From positions 2,170,001 through 2,234,000 of the forward strand of contig NC_071333.1 of assembly GCF_010183535.1 (NCBI RefSeq): DNA of 64,000 nucleotides, in the 5' to 3' direction. This DNA comes from Caenorhabditis remanei. Taxonomy: Eukaryota > Nematoda > Chromadorea > Rhabditida > Rhabditidae. A program made the position numbers and the translations under genes. Positions within the stretch are counted from its first letter, which is position 1, and each line of letters starts with the position of its first letter. The notes below the pieces were generated by a model that did not search any database, was not told where the DNA came from, and was given only the letters and a program-made list of their open reading frames with translations. Positions 21,997 to 32,826 of this stretch are shown here, piece by piece.

Positions 21997-23062
21997 TTAG
22001 GTTGTTCTCGCCTTCTTACTGTCAACGGGATTAACTTCGCTTCCTTCTCTCTTCTGTTCTCTTGTCGATACAACTTTGAGAATGATTTGTTGCTCTTTGT
22101 CGTCTTCGAACACACAAAAACTGACTGCTGCATCAGCAATTGGAATAATAAAAAGGGGAGATGTACGAGTCCAATTGTAGCTGAAAATTAGAGCAATGTA
22201 CTATTGACCTGGTTGTTTATACTAACTTTTTGTTCTTGTATTTATTGAGTGTTTCCTTCAATTCAGGCAACTTAGACATTTCTTCGTCTTCTTCATAATC
22301 GAGAAACTTGAACGTAGTTTCTAATTTTTTTCCATTTTTCTCCCATCTTCTCAATAAGTTCAAAATATCCAGAACTGGAACTACATCAGAGAGAAAGGTC
22401 ACATGTTTGCATGGGGTCTTTTCATCTATGAGTTGGAGCATTCCATCAAATCCCTCTTGTACTTCAAGTTTCTCAAGTGATTGTAAAGCTAGATGGTTCA
22501 GATGAGCAGGCTCAGTGAGTTTGGCTCGCAGATATTTCAGAGGAAAACCTCTGGGATCTAATAGTGAAAGGTACTCTTCAAAATGATTCCCGTAAGTTTC
22601 AATTCCTTTGGTCGATACTTTGAAGTCGTCAGGTAGAGATAGTTTCAAGAATGGGTTGCGAAAAATGACAGACGCTGAGTAAAAATTTGACCTTCCCCCC
22701 AAATATAAATGTTTCATCTTCCGAGTTTTTTCTTCCGTCGTTAACTCCAACGGGATCGAACGGATCCAACTTTTTCTATGGTATAATTCTCCTCTCAATC
22801 TAAACTCTATTTCACCAGTTGCAATAAATGATACTACCATGTCATTTAGCCATAAACTGTCGGATTCAATGAACAAAGTCTCAACCCGAATAGGTATCGA
22901 TTTTTCATATGGTTGCAAAGAAGCACTTCGAGCAGTGATGTGAAAACTGGAAAACAGTCATGGTTGGTGTGATTTTGAAAGCGGGATATAACTAACCGTT
23001 TGATTGGATCCAGAAACTCGAGAATAACTTTTTTTTTCAGGATAAGATAGTGATTCGGTCAT
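21997..23062 (-). pseudogene. DUF3557 family gene with one-base frameshift in exon 1
   Basis: Three exons are 22997-23062, 22227-22946 and 21997-22180, with introns of 50 and 46 bp. Exons 2 and 3 are fully open and encode about 300 residues typical of the nematode DUF3557 family (EKSIPIRVETL, then the PFLKLSLPDDFKV and EGFDGMLQLIDE segments, ending RTSPLFIIPIAD...KKARTT). The paralogue at 38782 shares intron positions and phases. Exon 1 is 66 bases against 65 in the intact paralogue. The extra base lies at a run of nine A's, so MTESLSYP and VILEFLDPIKR are in different frames. Corrected length would be 322 residues. This may be a homopolymer sequencing error, a null allele or an early pseudogene. 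Function of the domain is not established. A LINE lies immediately upstream. Confidence 0.75.
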
Positions 23063-23235
23063 TTTGTCCGAAAAAGGATTTGAGAGGAGAGAAAAGGATG
23101 CCTGCTCTGAACAGAGCGTAAAGGAGTAATGAAGAGAGTGGAGGGTTGGCAGTGTGGACAAACAGCGATTAGCACGTATTCTGTTTGAGTGGCCTTGTTG
23201 GAGAACAGCAGTATGGCGAACCCAAACAAGTATTC
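23063..23235 (-). promoter_or_regulatory. DUF3557 upstream cassette, copy 2, truncated
   Basis: The 170 bp above the frameshifted gene match the proximal part of the other cassettes (CCACTCAAACAGAATACGTG, CACTGCCAACC, CTCTTCATTA). The match stops near 23235, where LINE sequence begins. The distal part with TGACGTCA is gone. Confidence 0.5.
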
Positions 23236-25235
23236 CGCCGGGAAAAACATATATTATCCACCATCCACAGTAGATCAGCGCTTGCTTTAATTAATAAACG
23301 GCTTAAATGTAGGTCTACAATTCCCCATCTATCTATTGGCTCAGACCTCATTACTTCAGATTCCTCCAAAGCGTCCATATTTGCTGCCGAATTCCTCTCT
23401 AACTACAACACTAGCCCCCACACTCCACCTTCCTCGGTTCCCAATAACCCCTCTTCTTCCGCCCACCCGCAGTCTTCCAGAGACACTTTCTCCCCTTGAG
23501 TAATTAAGCAAGTCATCTCCAAAATCCCTCCAAAATGTGGGTTCTCCCTTCACCTAGCCAATTACTTTATAATCAAAAACTGCGCCACCAGCCTTGCCCT
23601 ACCTCTCTCCATTATTTATTCTGAATCCCTCGAGTCCTCTGTTGTCCCCAGCGCTTGGAAACATGGGACTATTATCCCAGTTTTCAAAAAAGGAAGCCCC
23701 TCATCCCCGCAAAACTATCGCCCCATCACGCTCACCGATCCATTCGCCCGCATTTTTGAAAGAATTCTTTGCCGTCAAATTAGAACGGACCTAGGTCACC
23801 GATTCTCCATCCACCAGCACGGATTTCTTGCTCGCCGTTCCTGCCCTAGTTCTCTGGTCTACTCCACCGCAAACTATAAAAGAATCCTGAAAACTCACCA
23901 TTCTCTAGACGTTGTCTTCTTTGACTTTAGGAAAGCATTTGATAAGGTAGATCACATTATTTTGATCAAAAAACTTGCTAACTTTGGTCTGCCAAACCTT
24001 TACATCTCCTGGGTAGAAGCTTTCCTCAATGAACGCACCTTCTGAGTAATGGTTAACGGATCCCTAGACAATAAAATCTCTCCTATTCCCTCGGGTGTTC
24101 CGCAAGGAACTGTATCAGGTCCCTTTTTATTCCTAATCTACATTAACGACCTACTCCTGAAACTCCCACCAAACATTCATTTTGCCGCTTTTGCTGATGA
24201 TATTAAACTGTATTCCCACGACCCAGTTCTCCTCCAACACGGTATAAACCTAGTATCCAATTGGGCCTCCGCCAACGCTCTCCCGCTAGCCCACACCAAA
24301 ACCTCTCTTCTTAGGCTAGGTCCCGAAAACTCTCGTCACCCATTTCATGTAAACTCCATCCCCATCTCCGAATCTACAGTAGTACGGGATCTGGGTCTAT
24401 TAACCGACTCAGATCTCAAATTCGACCTTCACATTTCCAAATTATCCTCTTTAGCTTTACTCCGTTGTAATCAACTGCTGAAAGCCTTCAAGTCTAGATC
24501 TATATCACTCTACAGGCATCTTTTCAACACCTATGTTCTTCCCTTGCTTGAATATTGCTCTGTTGTTTACTCTCCTACACCTTCTAGCATTCTATCTCAA
24601 AAACTTGAAAAACCACTCAGATTATTCACTAGAAAAGTTCTACAACGATGCAACATCCCTTATTCTTCTTACCTCGACCGTCTCGAAATTCTCGATATTT
24701 ACTCAGCCCGCCATCGCAGACTTAAATCACAATTAATCTTACTTTATAAATTTATATGCGGCGCAGCGTATTTTCCAAATATCCAATCGTTTGTCAGACT
24801 GTCCAATTCGGCTAGACGACCCATGACTTTAATTTGTGTTAGGCCTGACGTTAATGACTTCTTCTCTACTACTATTCCCATATGGAATTCTATCCTATGT
24901 AATACCCATGACTTCCTCCCCCCCCCCCCCGGTAAATTTGTCTCCCTGCTCAATAATTCAATTAATAGACTATGATCTCCCCCCTGTGAATTTGCTTTTC
25001 ACCTTGCCCCCTCTCCCCCTTTTCGGTTATTTCATCCATTTCATTCATATCTTCTCTCCTCATGTCAATTAATTCTCGTTCCCCATTTTTCCCCATTCTT
25101 TCGGACTTAATATCTTGCTTTCTCTTTATTTCGCCCTCCTACCAGGTCTATAGCCTCGTGAGGGGCATGATCTGGTCTCCTGTTTAATATTCATGATTTA
25201 TATTCTAGTCAATAAATAAATTAAATTAAAAAACA
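23236..25235 (+). mobile_element. 5'-truncated LINE retrotransposon (CR1/Jockey-type RT)
   Basis: A plus-strand reverse-transcriptase frame runs from about 23245 to 24975, interrupted only by two TGA codons (23497-23499 and 24043-24045). The endonuclease domain is absent, consistent with 5' truncation. The 3' untranslated part (24976-25235) ends in an AATAAATAAATTAAATTAAA tail, typical of LINE 3' ends. The insertion replaced the distal promoter of the neighbouring DUF3557 gene. No flanking target duplication could be fixed. Confidence 0.85.
24049..24975 (+). CDS. LINE reverse transcriptase, C-terminal two thirds
   Basis: This open part of the LINE reading frame encodes 308 residues. It includes the RT block GVPQGTVSGPFLFLIYINDL and the catalytic FADDIK (Asp-Asp), followed by the connection region and a C-terminal tail. 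The upstream in-frame part (before the TGA at 24043) holds the earlier RT motifs, NYRPITLT, QHGFLARRS and FFDFRKAFDKVDH. The enzyme would copy element RNA at a nicked chromosomal target. With two stops and no endonuclease this copy is dead. A poly-C run at about 24921 lies in the C-terminus. Confidence 0.75.
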   Translation: MVNGSLDNKISPIPSGVPQGTVSGPFLFLIYINDLLLKLPPNIHFAAFADDIKLYSHDPVLLQHGINLVSNWASANALPLAHTKTSLLRLGPENSRHPFHVNSIPISESTVVRDLGLLTDSDLKFDLHISKLSSLALLRCNQLLKAFKSRSISLYRHLFNTYVLPLLEYCSVVYSPTPSSILSQKLEKPLRLFTRKVLQRCNIPYSSYLDRLEILDIYSARHRRLKSQLILLYKFICGAAYFPNIQSFVRLSNSARRPMTLICVRPDVNDFFSTTIPIWNSILCNTHDFLPPPPGKFVSLLNNSINRL

Positions 25236-25827
25236 GTTTTCCAAGAAAAATGCCAAAAAGTTGCCAGAGTACCGAATTTCTGGAAAATAGAAATTATTAA
25301 GCGTAGTTCCATTATAGAGATTGAGCAACTTTACCGAAGTGAAATTTCTTGAAAATTCTCGCTGACCAAACTTTCCGTTGGTTTTTTTTCAGTATTCTGC
25401 TATTTCTGGCGCTATTTTCGATAGTTTTTAGTGTTTTCTATCAATATTTGCAGTATTCTATCAAATTTATTGAAGAAATACAACAAAAATTATAGAAAAT
25501 ACCGTTAAAATTAACAAAAATCAACGATTCCAAAGTCGATTTTCTAGGCCACGGCCACCACCTTTCTTTATCTCAATGACCAAACTTTCCGGCGCTCGCT
25601 CTCAGCGGGTTGTGGACCGAATTTTAAAATTCTTGAACTATGAAAATGAACGAAAAAACGCAAAAAACGATTTCTGGCCATTGGAAAAAAAGAACTGTGA
25701 AATCGCCCCCGTTCTCCCTCCGTTTCAAAAAAACACCGACATTGAAACTGCTTCCTTTCCCATAGCATATCTGGGAAACAGTCGCAATTCCCATGTGTTT
25801 CCCACATAAAAGCATGTGGTGTTTAGA
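25236..25827. other. Intergenic and upstream region of the NTF2-like gene
   Basis: Only AT-rich DNA is seen. An opposite-strand open frame has no splice context. Confidence 0.35.
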
Positions 25828-26335
25828 ATGAAACTGTCCATTTTGTCTCAAATAATGTGGTCGACCACATCTGTCGTCTTTATATTTGCCATATTTGGCG
25901 CCACTGCTTCTTTGGCGAATGGTTACCGTTATCAGAAACCGAGCGCCAACACAGTCGTCACAAGTTTTCAAAAAAAGTTTTTGGATACATTCATAGCGGG
26001 AGATCAGGAAGCTCTGTCGGAAATGTTCATGGATGCTTATTTTGCTCATAATTGTGAAGGACTCATCAAGAAAGGTAAGACAAAGATAAAATTGAATTTC
26101 AACTAAAGGAAATGTGTAATTTTCAGATGAGGCTGTTAGAGAAATGATGAAAGCACGCGAGAAGTATGCGGAAACCGAAGAAAAACTGAAATTTCCAATT
26201 GGAGACACCCATGATAACGGTAATTTCATAATATTTCTCCATAAGTCGCCAGTTAGTAAACGTTTGACGGCATGGGCGTTGGACAGAAAAACCATGCAAC
26301 TTCAGTCTTCAGTCGAGCTATGTGGAATTTATTAA
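25828..26335 (+). CDS. Secreted NTF2-like domain protein
   Basis: Two exons, 25828-26074 and 26127-26335, join in phase over a 52-bp intron and encode 151 residues. The start is the ATG that gives a short basic head (MKL) and a long hydrophobic signal-like segment ending near ASLANG. The rest is a compact alpha+beta domain beginning with a helix-like SFQKKFLDTFIAGDQEALSE and ending VELCGIY. This pattern matches the secreted NTF2-like families of Caenorhabditis. One Cys pair is possible (HNCEG and ELCG). A polyadenylation signal AATAAA lies at 26364-26369. Role and ligand are unknown. It stands alone with its own upstream region. Confidence 0.7.
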
Positions 26336-27485
26336 TTTTTTTGAAGAGATTTCCGGATATGCAAATAAAAGTTGAGTATTCTAAAAAGGTTTGTTGGAAC
26401 ATACATCAAAACCAATAGGACCATTGTCGTGCTATACCTCTGTTATGTGACTTCGAAAACAATGTATAGCTAAAACACAGGAAACATCTGTTGGTTACTA
26501 ATTTCTTTTGAGATTCGCGGGGAGAGAGTGAGTAGGAAGTGTGTACTTTTCATAACGTGAAATTGATGCAAGAGCACTCGGAAAAAACATAGGTATATTT
26601 TTTTTTGATTTTTGATCACTGTACTGCTTTTCTTGAAAGCCATCTTCTCAAACGAAAGCCAAATAGAAAAATATATTCTTGATTTAAATAAACATTTATT
26701 CATCACCTGGAAGATGAACGTAATAAATGGCTACACTTATTCAACTAATACTGAGCAAGTTGAATTTAAGAGAAAATGGAGAATATTAAGAATCTCAAAA
26801 GTAGATCAAATAATTAGAGATGACTGAAACCTACTTCAAATTAATTTACTTGATTGATGGTTTAGACATACAGAAACAGTGACTGGAGGTCGGGTGAGGT
26901 TTTTCACGAGACTAAAATTGATAAAGAAAAAATTTATGCTGAAAATTCATAAATTCTGAGTTTTCTTTTTGGACCATAAAGGTTCTTTTGGTAGAAATAT
27001 TCTACAGCCAAAATTTGAAATAAATCTGTCGCAAACTCGCTGAGATATTTTTAAAAATCTGAAAAAATATTACGAAATTTCCAGTCATGATTATTTATGC
27101 TGAAAATTCATGAATTCTGAATTTTCTTTTTGGACCATAAGGGTTTTTTAGTGGAAATATTCTATAGCCAAAATTTGAAATAAATCTGTCGCAAACTCGC
27201 TGAGATATTTACAAAAATCTGAAAAAAATATTACGATCCGGGGAAGAGAGAAATCTGGAAAATAAAAATATCAGGAAAAAGAAGTGTTTGCTGGGCACGC
27301 CAGTGCCATGTCCATATGTTTGTCCAGATGTCTGCACTCAACGGAGAAAAATAAAATCCCGGAAATAAGAAATTTGAAAATACGGGATGTTCAGTTTTTT
27401 CAATAATACATGTTTATTACAGGTGTTTAATGTAAAATAAAAATTTAACAATTTAACAAAATGAGTATATTTATAAATATAACAA
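26336..27485. other. Intergenic; holds an inverted copy of a two-unit repeat
   Basis: No gene was seen. The stretch 26925-27245 is the reverse-orientation partner of the two-unit repeat at 15117-15425. Confidence 0.45.
26925..27245 (-). repeat. Two-unit repeat, inverted partner of 15117-15425
   Basis: Two units each contain the complement of CTCA-CGAGTTTGCGACAG, TATAGAATATTTC and CATGACTGGAAATTTCGTAA. They lie in tandem and end at GATCCGGGG. The order and the unit-to-unit differences match the other locus, so the two-unit block moved or duplicated as a whole. Confidence 0.75.
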
Positions 27486-29130
27486 TTAATTAAAAATTAA
27501 AATCGCAATACCCATTTGCTTGAGATCGTCATCCAAGTAGATGACGCCATTGCCATAATCGGGCTGAAAATGAAGAAAAATAAAGAAATCGCTATGATAA
27601 AACTGAAAACCCCCGTAAAACTGAATTTTGAGTCAAAAATGTTCCAAAACTTTTTGCGCTGGACGAGATTTTCAGTTTTTGTGTTTCTAGGCCACGCAAA
27701 ATTCCACCACCCGCCTGCGCATTGTTTTTCCAGATGGATAATCTGTTACCTCTTAAAACAAGAAAAAATTCAAGAATTATAGCAAAATGGACGGGGAAGT
27801 ACTCTCCGTGGCCGTGAAACACAAAAAAAAATACTTCGGCCAAGGCAATGACCAATCACAACCAGTATACTGTTTTTGTAGTTGACAATATCTTGGTAAG
27901 AAGCATTCCCTAGAATTTTATAAGCCTTATAACTTTCCAGGGAGGACTGGTACAAAGAATTGGTCAACAATAGAAATATAGCTCTTCAATTTGAGTTTCC
28001 AATTAATGTGACTTACAATGAATTCCATAATTTCCTCAGAGGCCATTGGCGGTGTATCCTTTCCGTGCTGAAAATTCAGAAAATCAGTTTTTAAAAAAAA
28101 ATTCTTGATTATTTAAAAACTGTCGTATTGATCCCAGTATTTTGTCGGCAAAAAAAAATAAAAAATTTAGGTCCTGTCACGAAAACTACAGTAACCTATC
28201 ACTACAGTAGACTTACTAATCAGCGATTTCGTCAGTGGGGGTCTTGTGCCAAAAAATACAACAATACTTACGACTACTATAGTTTCACTTATGAAAGGCA
28301 AGGTTAGTGGAATCTTGTTACAATAGCTACAGCAACCAAATTCTACAATTCACAGTAGCCTAACGAATCAGTGACTTGGTTTCCAAAGTTTTTTCACGAT
28401 AGTAACAGCAACCAAAAGAGCTACAGTAAGTTATCACATTTACAAAAAATCGTATAATAGGGACAATCAATTTTTTCATAAAATCTTCATTAAAATTGCC
28501 CCTAAACAGGAAAATTCAAGAAAATTCATTACCTTCACAGAAGTTTCTTCATTGGTGGACTCGTCTTGATATTCCCTATTGTGATTATTGTAGTTACTGT
28601 GGCAAAAAATTATTGTAGCTATCGTGACAAGACCCAGCGTACCTAATCCTTGCTTTCCAAGACTATTTGCGTTTTTGGGTTACTGTAAATATCTGGGTTA
28701 CTGTAACTTAAGTAACAAGAACTAAATAAGCCAGCCAGTTAGTAAGAATACTGTAGTTTTATGGGTTACTGTAGTTATTGTGACAAGACATAGCCAAAGT
28801 TCACAACTTTTTGGCCGGTACTGTAACTCCCCAAGGACCGCCTGTGCAAAAATGGTCAACTACAATAGCGAAGCTTTAGGTGTGATCTACAATATATTAT
28901 GACTAGTGGACCACTAAGAATACCGTGAACCTTATAACTTACCGTCAGGGTTCCTACATCCTCTTGGTTTTGGGCTGGAAGTGGTGTGGAGTTCTGAAAA
29001 AACAATTGTATTTTAATTGATTTGAACTATTATAACTTACCAGCGCCATCCAGAGACAGGCGAGAAGACCAAGCCGGACCGAACGGGCCGGGCGGAGCGG
29101 GCCTGAATAAGATAAATCTGGGTTTGGCAT
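27486..29130 (-). CDS. Small secreted protein candidate, four exons
   Basis: Exons 29041-29130, 28943-28993, 28017-28067 and 27486-27563 all have canonical splice sites and are all phase 0. They join to 89 codons. The product starts MPNPDLSYSG, has an Arg-rich stretch followed by a hydrophobic segment LGLLACLWMAL, and then an acidic mature part ending GNGVIYLDDDLKQMGIAILIF. An extra possible exon near 28540 (EYQDESTNEETSVK) does not fit the phase. The product would be a short acidic peptide exported from the cell. I do not recognise the family. The basic part of exon 1 lies in a GGGCCGGGCGG-rich tract like the MITE cores elsewhere. Introns hold CTACAGTAACC repeats. Confidence 0.45.
28160..28900. 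repeat. CTACAGTAACC motif field
   Basis: Many loose copies of ACTGTAGT/CTACAGTAAC in both orientations fill the introns of the secreted-peptide candidate. They are related to the cluster at 7530-7870. Confidence 0.5.
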
Positions 29131-30719
29131 AGTCCTCCTTATTTTAAGACATTTATGACTATTGTCACTAATAGCGACTCACTATTTTACATCATAATGA
29201 ACCAAACTCACCTTAACAGTCCATTCGCCGCCAAAATTCGTAGTATCGATAAAAAAATAGTTAGAATTCAAAAAAAATCAAGTTTATGTTGTCGAAGCTT
29301 ATTCAGTAAAGCCTCTAAAAGGTCCCATAATAATTGGAGAAGACAAGGGAACGTCTTCTCCAATTTTTGTGAGAATGAAGGGAAATGAGAAAATGAGGAA
29401 AGAGGGATTAGGAGGCGGAGCAAAGAAACGGGACTCACATATCTTATCTGCTTAATTTCTCTTCTTTTTTTACAATGTCTAGTTTGTGCATCATTTGGCG
29501 CAAATATACGCAGTAATATTTTGCAATTGTTCTAAGGAAATACGAGTGTCACCTGACTCTTTCTCGTTCTCCTCGGGTTCTATCTCTCAAGTGAGAAGAT
29601 TAATTACAATCGGTTCCGCTAGTTGTAAACAGCCATGGGTTGCTCGACGCGTTTCCTCTTACACATACACACGAGGGGGGGGGGGGGAAGAGTTTCCTCA
29701 AGTCTCTCTTTTTTATACCTGCAAAGAAACTATTGCAATCATACATGAATGTTGCCGTAAACAGACAGAAATATTGAAAATACAGAGCAGACACTCATTA
29801 GCATTTTATACGAATAATATCGTCGTGAAAAATAAAATATTTCCGATACGGTATCAATTATAAAAAACTGCGGGAATAAAAACATTTTTTCAAGTTTTAA
29901 AAAGTGCAACTCGTTATGGAAAACTTTTGAAAAAAGAGTGGGGGAAAAGAAACAAAATTGACTATACACTATCTTTCTAAACTTTTGGTACTTTTCAAGA
30001 GCGTGTCACGGTGTCAAGAATAAATTCACAGTATCAATGCTTATAGTGAATGTTGACAGAACTTAGAGATCCACTTTTGTAGTTGACAAATTTTTTCTAC
30101 AAACCCTCCCGTTAAAAATACGGATCAGCAGAGTGAAACGATCTTTATATTTTCAATTTCACAGTTGTACTGTTTGAAATGTTGCTAACTTTCCAGAGGG
30201 AATTTGTTCAAAAAATTTATTAACAATACTGATACTGTTGGCCTGTTGGCACACTGTCAAGCTCTCAGCAATGTCAGTTCTTTATAAAAAAACATGCGGA
30301 AGTCAGGTCGGCCGGTTTCTGCACAATATATCGAGAACGGGCAATTATTAATTAGCAGAATGAAGTACATTTGGAACGTATAGGAAAACAGTACAGTATG
30401 ATACTTGTTTCAAACGCGGTAGGAAAAAATACAAAGCAAAGACTGAGTCAATTTTATTGTAATAAATGCAACACAGTGCTGACTAAATATTTGAAGTTTT
30501 TAGACAATAAGAAATGTTACGGGAATAATGCATTTTAATACAAAACGGAATATACATAAGTATAGCAAAAAAAATCGACTGACTTGAATTTTGAACAGTG
30601 TAGCTGAAAATGGTACCAGGATTAGTTACATAAAAGTTTGCTCCACAAATTTGGGAAAAAAAGCTAACTAGCAGTAAGCAGCACAAAATCTAAGCGAGTA
30701 CTGTATGAAAGGCAAGATA
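29131..30719. other. Intergenic, no gene supported
   Basis: AT-rich DNA with a run of G at 29670-29685 and a diverged copy of the TTTTTGTAGTTGAC repeat at 29990-30115. Open frames here lack splice context. Confidence 0.4.
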
Positions 30720-32826
30720 TTAATCGAATTCAGGTTTGCACCGACAAGTGCACACAAAAATTAGATATTTCTTTACAGTAATCATCTCCTTGCAAAGTAT
30801 TTTAGCATGTTCGTTGATAGTATTATTCATTTCCGTCATCTTTTTCTTCACCGATTCCTCGTTGCTCTTCTCACACATGTCACCAAACTTCGCCATGAAA
30901 TTGGCCCGCTCCCTTCCACTAACAGGATCCTCGGGATGATTTTGGCGCCAATGAGTTACAAATAGAGCTTCTTTTTGTTGAAGAATTTCCTCTTTCTGAA
31001 TTTCGAGAAGAGAGACATAATGAGGTATGATTTTTGATTTCAAGTAATTTCCCGCGTTTCTCTGAAAACAAAAATGGAATTTTCAAGTTGGAACTGTTGA
31101 ACTCACTCGGAACGTCTCTCCTTCAACTGTATGTATGTAAATGTTTTCATCGAGTTTGCTAGTCTCACAAACCAAACATGGAGTAACTTGTAAGAGATAG
31201 TTTGCCACAAGTTGAATTTTGTATTCATTGAGTATACGGTTCCTTTCTTGAGCCAACACGTCATCAATTTCTTGTGATGAAAAACGGATAGTGAAGATGG
31301 CTTTGTGGGTCTAAAAAATAATAGGTCAGTTTTACGCACATACTTTGTACGAGCTGCAAAAGAAATATCTGATTTAAATTTTGAATGCAACTCTTTTTTT
31401 TATGGACCAATTCTGGGGCAGCAAAAAATAGTTTTTTGTTTATTTTTTGCTATTCAGAAAGTAGCAAAAAAAGCAAAAAACTCCTCGTTTGGAGGTATTT
31501 TTGCTTGACCTTTTCTAGGCCAGCCCGCGATTTTCTAGGCCATTCGCTGCAAGACCTGTGCTTGGTGTAGATTTACGGGAGATTTTTTTGGGATTTTTTC
31601 AGCAAAGTTCGGAAAAAAAATTATTAAACGATTACAAAGCATGAAATAAATCAATAAAATTAAGAATTCAGTTCAAAAGTAGCGATAAAGTACATCGATG
31701 CTAAAAAAATCACAAAAAATTCTCCCGCAAATCTACATATGGACTAAATATCCGCGGGCTGGCCTAGAAAGGTCAAGCAAAAAATACCTCCAAACCAGGA
31801 GTTTTTGCTTTTTTTGCTACTTTCTGAATAGCAAAAAATAAGCAAAAAACAATTTTTTGCTACCCCAGAATAGGTCCATTAGGATTGGGACCACGGCTCT
31901 GCAAAAGAAAGTTTCCGAAACATTTTTCGAAAAACCTTTTTTTCGAAAGCTTAGTACCGAAAAACCGAAAAACTTTTTTTCGAAAACTTCGAACCGAAAA
32001 AAATTGAAAAACTTTTTTTCGACAAATTTTTATCAAAAAAACCGAAAAATTTGGAAAAAAACAATTCCAGAAAACTGTCTGAAAAATGTGTTTTTCGGTG
32101 GCAAAAATCTTGCATTTGTATGAAAACTGTAAGTATTTCAAAGAAAGACATATTGAAACCTGTTTTTGAGTACAAAATTAGAAAAAATTCAGCAAATCAA
32201 ATTCCGGCAAAAATTAAAAAATCACCATTTCTGTTACTTAATTTTTGAAAACTTCAGAAGAAATTTCCAAATTTTTTTGCACGCTTTTTCCAAAAATTAT
32301 TCAAAACTTTTTCGTCCGAAAAAACATTTCGCGCAGCGCTGATTGGGGCTGAGATTAGCAAAGTAAGAACCAGTCAAATACTTTATTCTTGTAGTTGACC
32401 AGGTTTTGGTGTATGATTGCTGCTCAAGTTCCAAAAACACTCACCTCAATAGTACTTTTGCCTGTTGCACGAGCACATTGTTCAATATGATCCTCAATCA
32501 AATAGTTACGACGTTTGTGATGACAGAATGGGCATTCGCGGTCTATTTAACAAAAAGTTAGATAAGCCACAACTGTTTTTCAACTCACTATCCACCGAAT
32601 TGATGCATTCTTGTCTATGTTTCAGTTGAACCACTGGACTTTTATAGTCACAGATCAAGCAGTGAAAGGTGAACTCTTTTGGCTCGAGCGTGTTTCCGTT
32701 GGCATCAATTGCAGTGGATTGTTGAGAGTTGTTGTTTGAAAAGTTGAGATAAAGATTTCTGGTTGGACTATCCGAATTTTTTGCAGCCAAACTCTTTGTT
32801 TGAAACAGCTTGAAAACCGCACTCAT
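30720..32826 (-). CDS. Zinc-finger protein with two C2HC-like fingers
   Basis: Four exons, 32589-32826, 32445-32542, 31107-31310 and 30720-31061, join in phase to 293 residues. The frame stays open upstream of the chosen ATG to a TTCAG, so a longer start is possible. Two similar Cys/His units follow a Ser/Asn-rich head: CLICDYKSPVVQLKHRQEC (exon 1) and CPFCHHKRRNYLIEDHIEQC (exon 2). Spacing C-x2-C-x11/12-H-x4-C fits a C2HC finger. Exons 3 and 4 are helical and charged (EIDDVLAQERNRILNEYK, LLEIQKEEILQQKEAL) and probably form coiled coil. Intron 2 is 1.1 kb and contains two MITEs. The family is not recognised. Nucleic-acid or protein binding in the nucleus is only an inference from the fingers. 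Confidence 0.65.
31403..31878. mobile_element. Fold-back MITE with TTA duplication (PIF/Harbinger-like)
   Basis: Arms of about 200 bp are inverted copies. The ends are TGGACCAATTCTGGGGCAGC and GCTACCCCAGAATAGGTCCA. TTA flanks both ends (31400-31402, 31879-31881), the target size of PIF/Harbinger elements. There is no open frame. It lies in intron 2 of the zinc-finger gene, only 12 bp from the next MITE. Confidence 0.7.
31891..32340. mobile_element. Old hAT-type MITE, TCGAAAAA-rich, 450 bp
   Basis: Degenerate ends (CCACGGCTCTGC and GCGCAGCGCT) match the ends of the fresher element at 45325, and the interior shares the repeated TTTTCGAAAA/ACCGAAAA pattern. Flanks GATTGGGA (31883-31890) and GATTGGGG (32341-32348) are an 8-bp duplication with one change. 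It is an older insertion of the same family. Confidence 0.75.

Noticed and set aside
29670..29685. G-run as a regulatory or recombination site
   Set aside because: A simple homopolymer with no supporting context.
31860..32141. Open frames on both strands, Lys/Phe/Ser-rich
   Set aside because: They arise from TTTTCGAAAA units of a hAT MITE.
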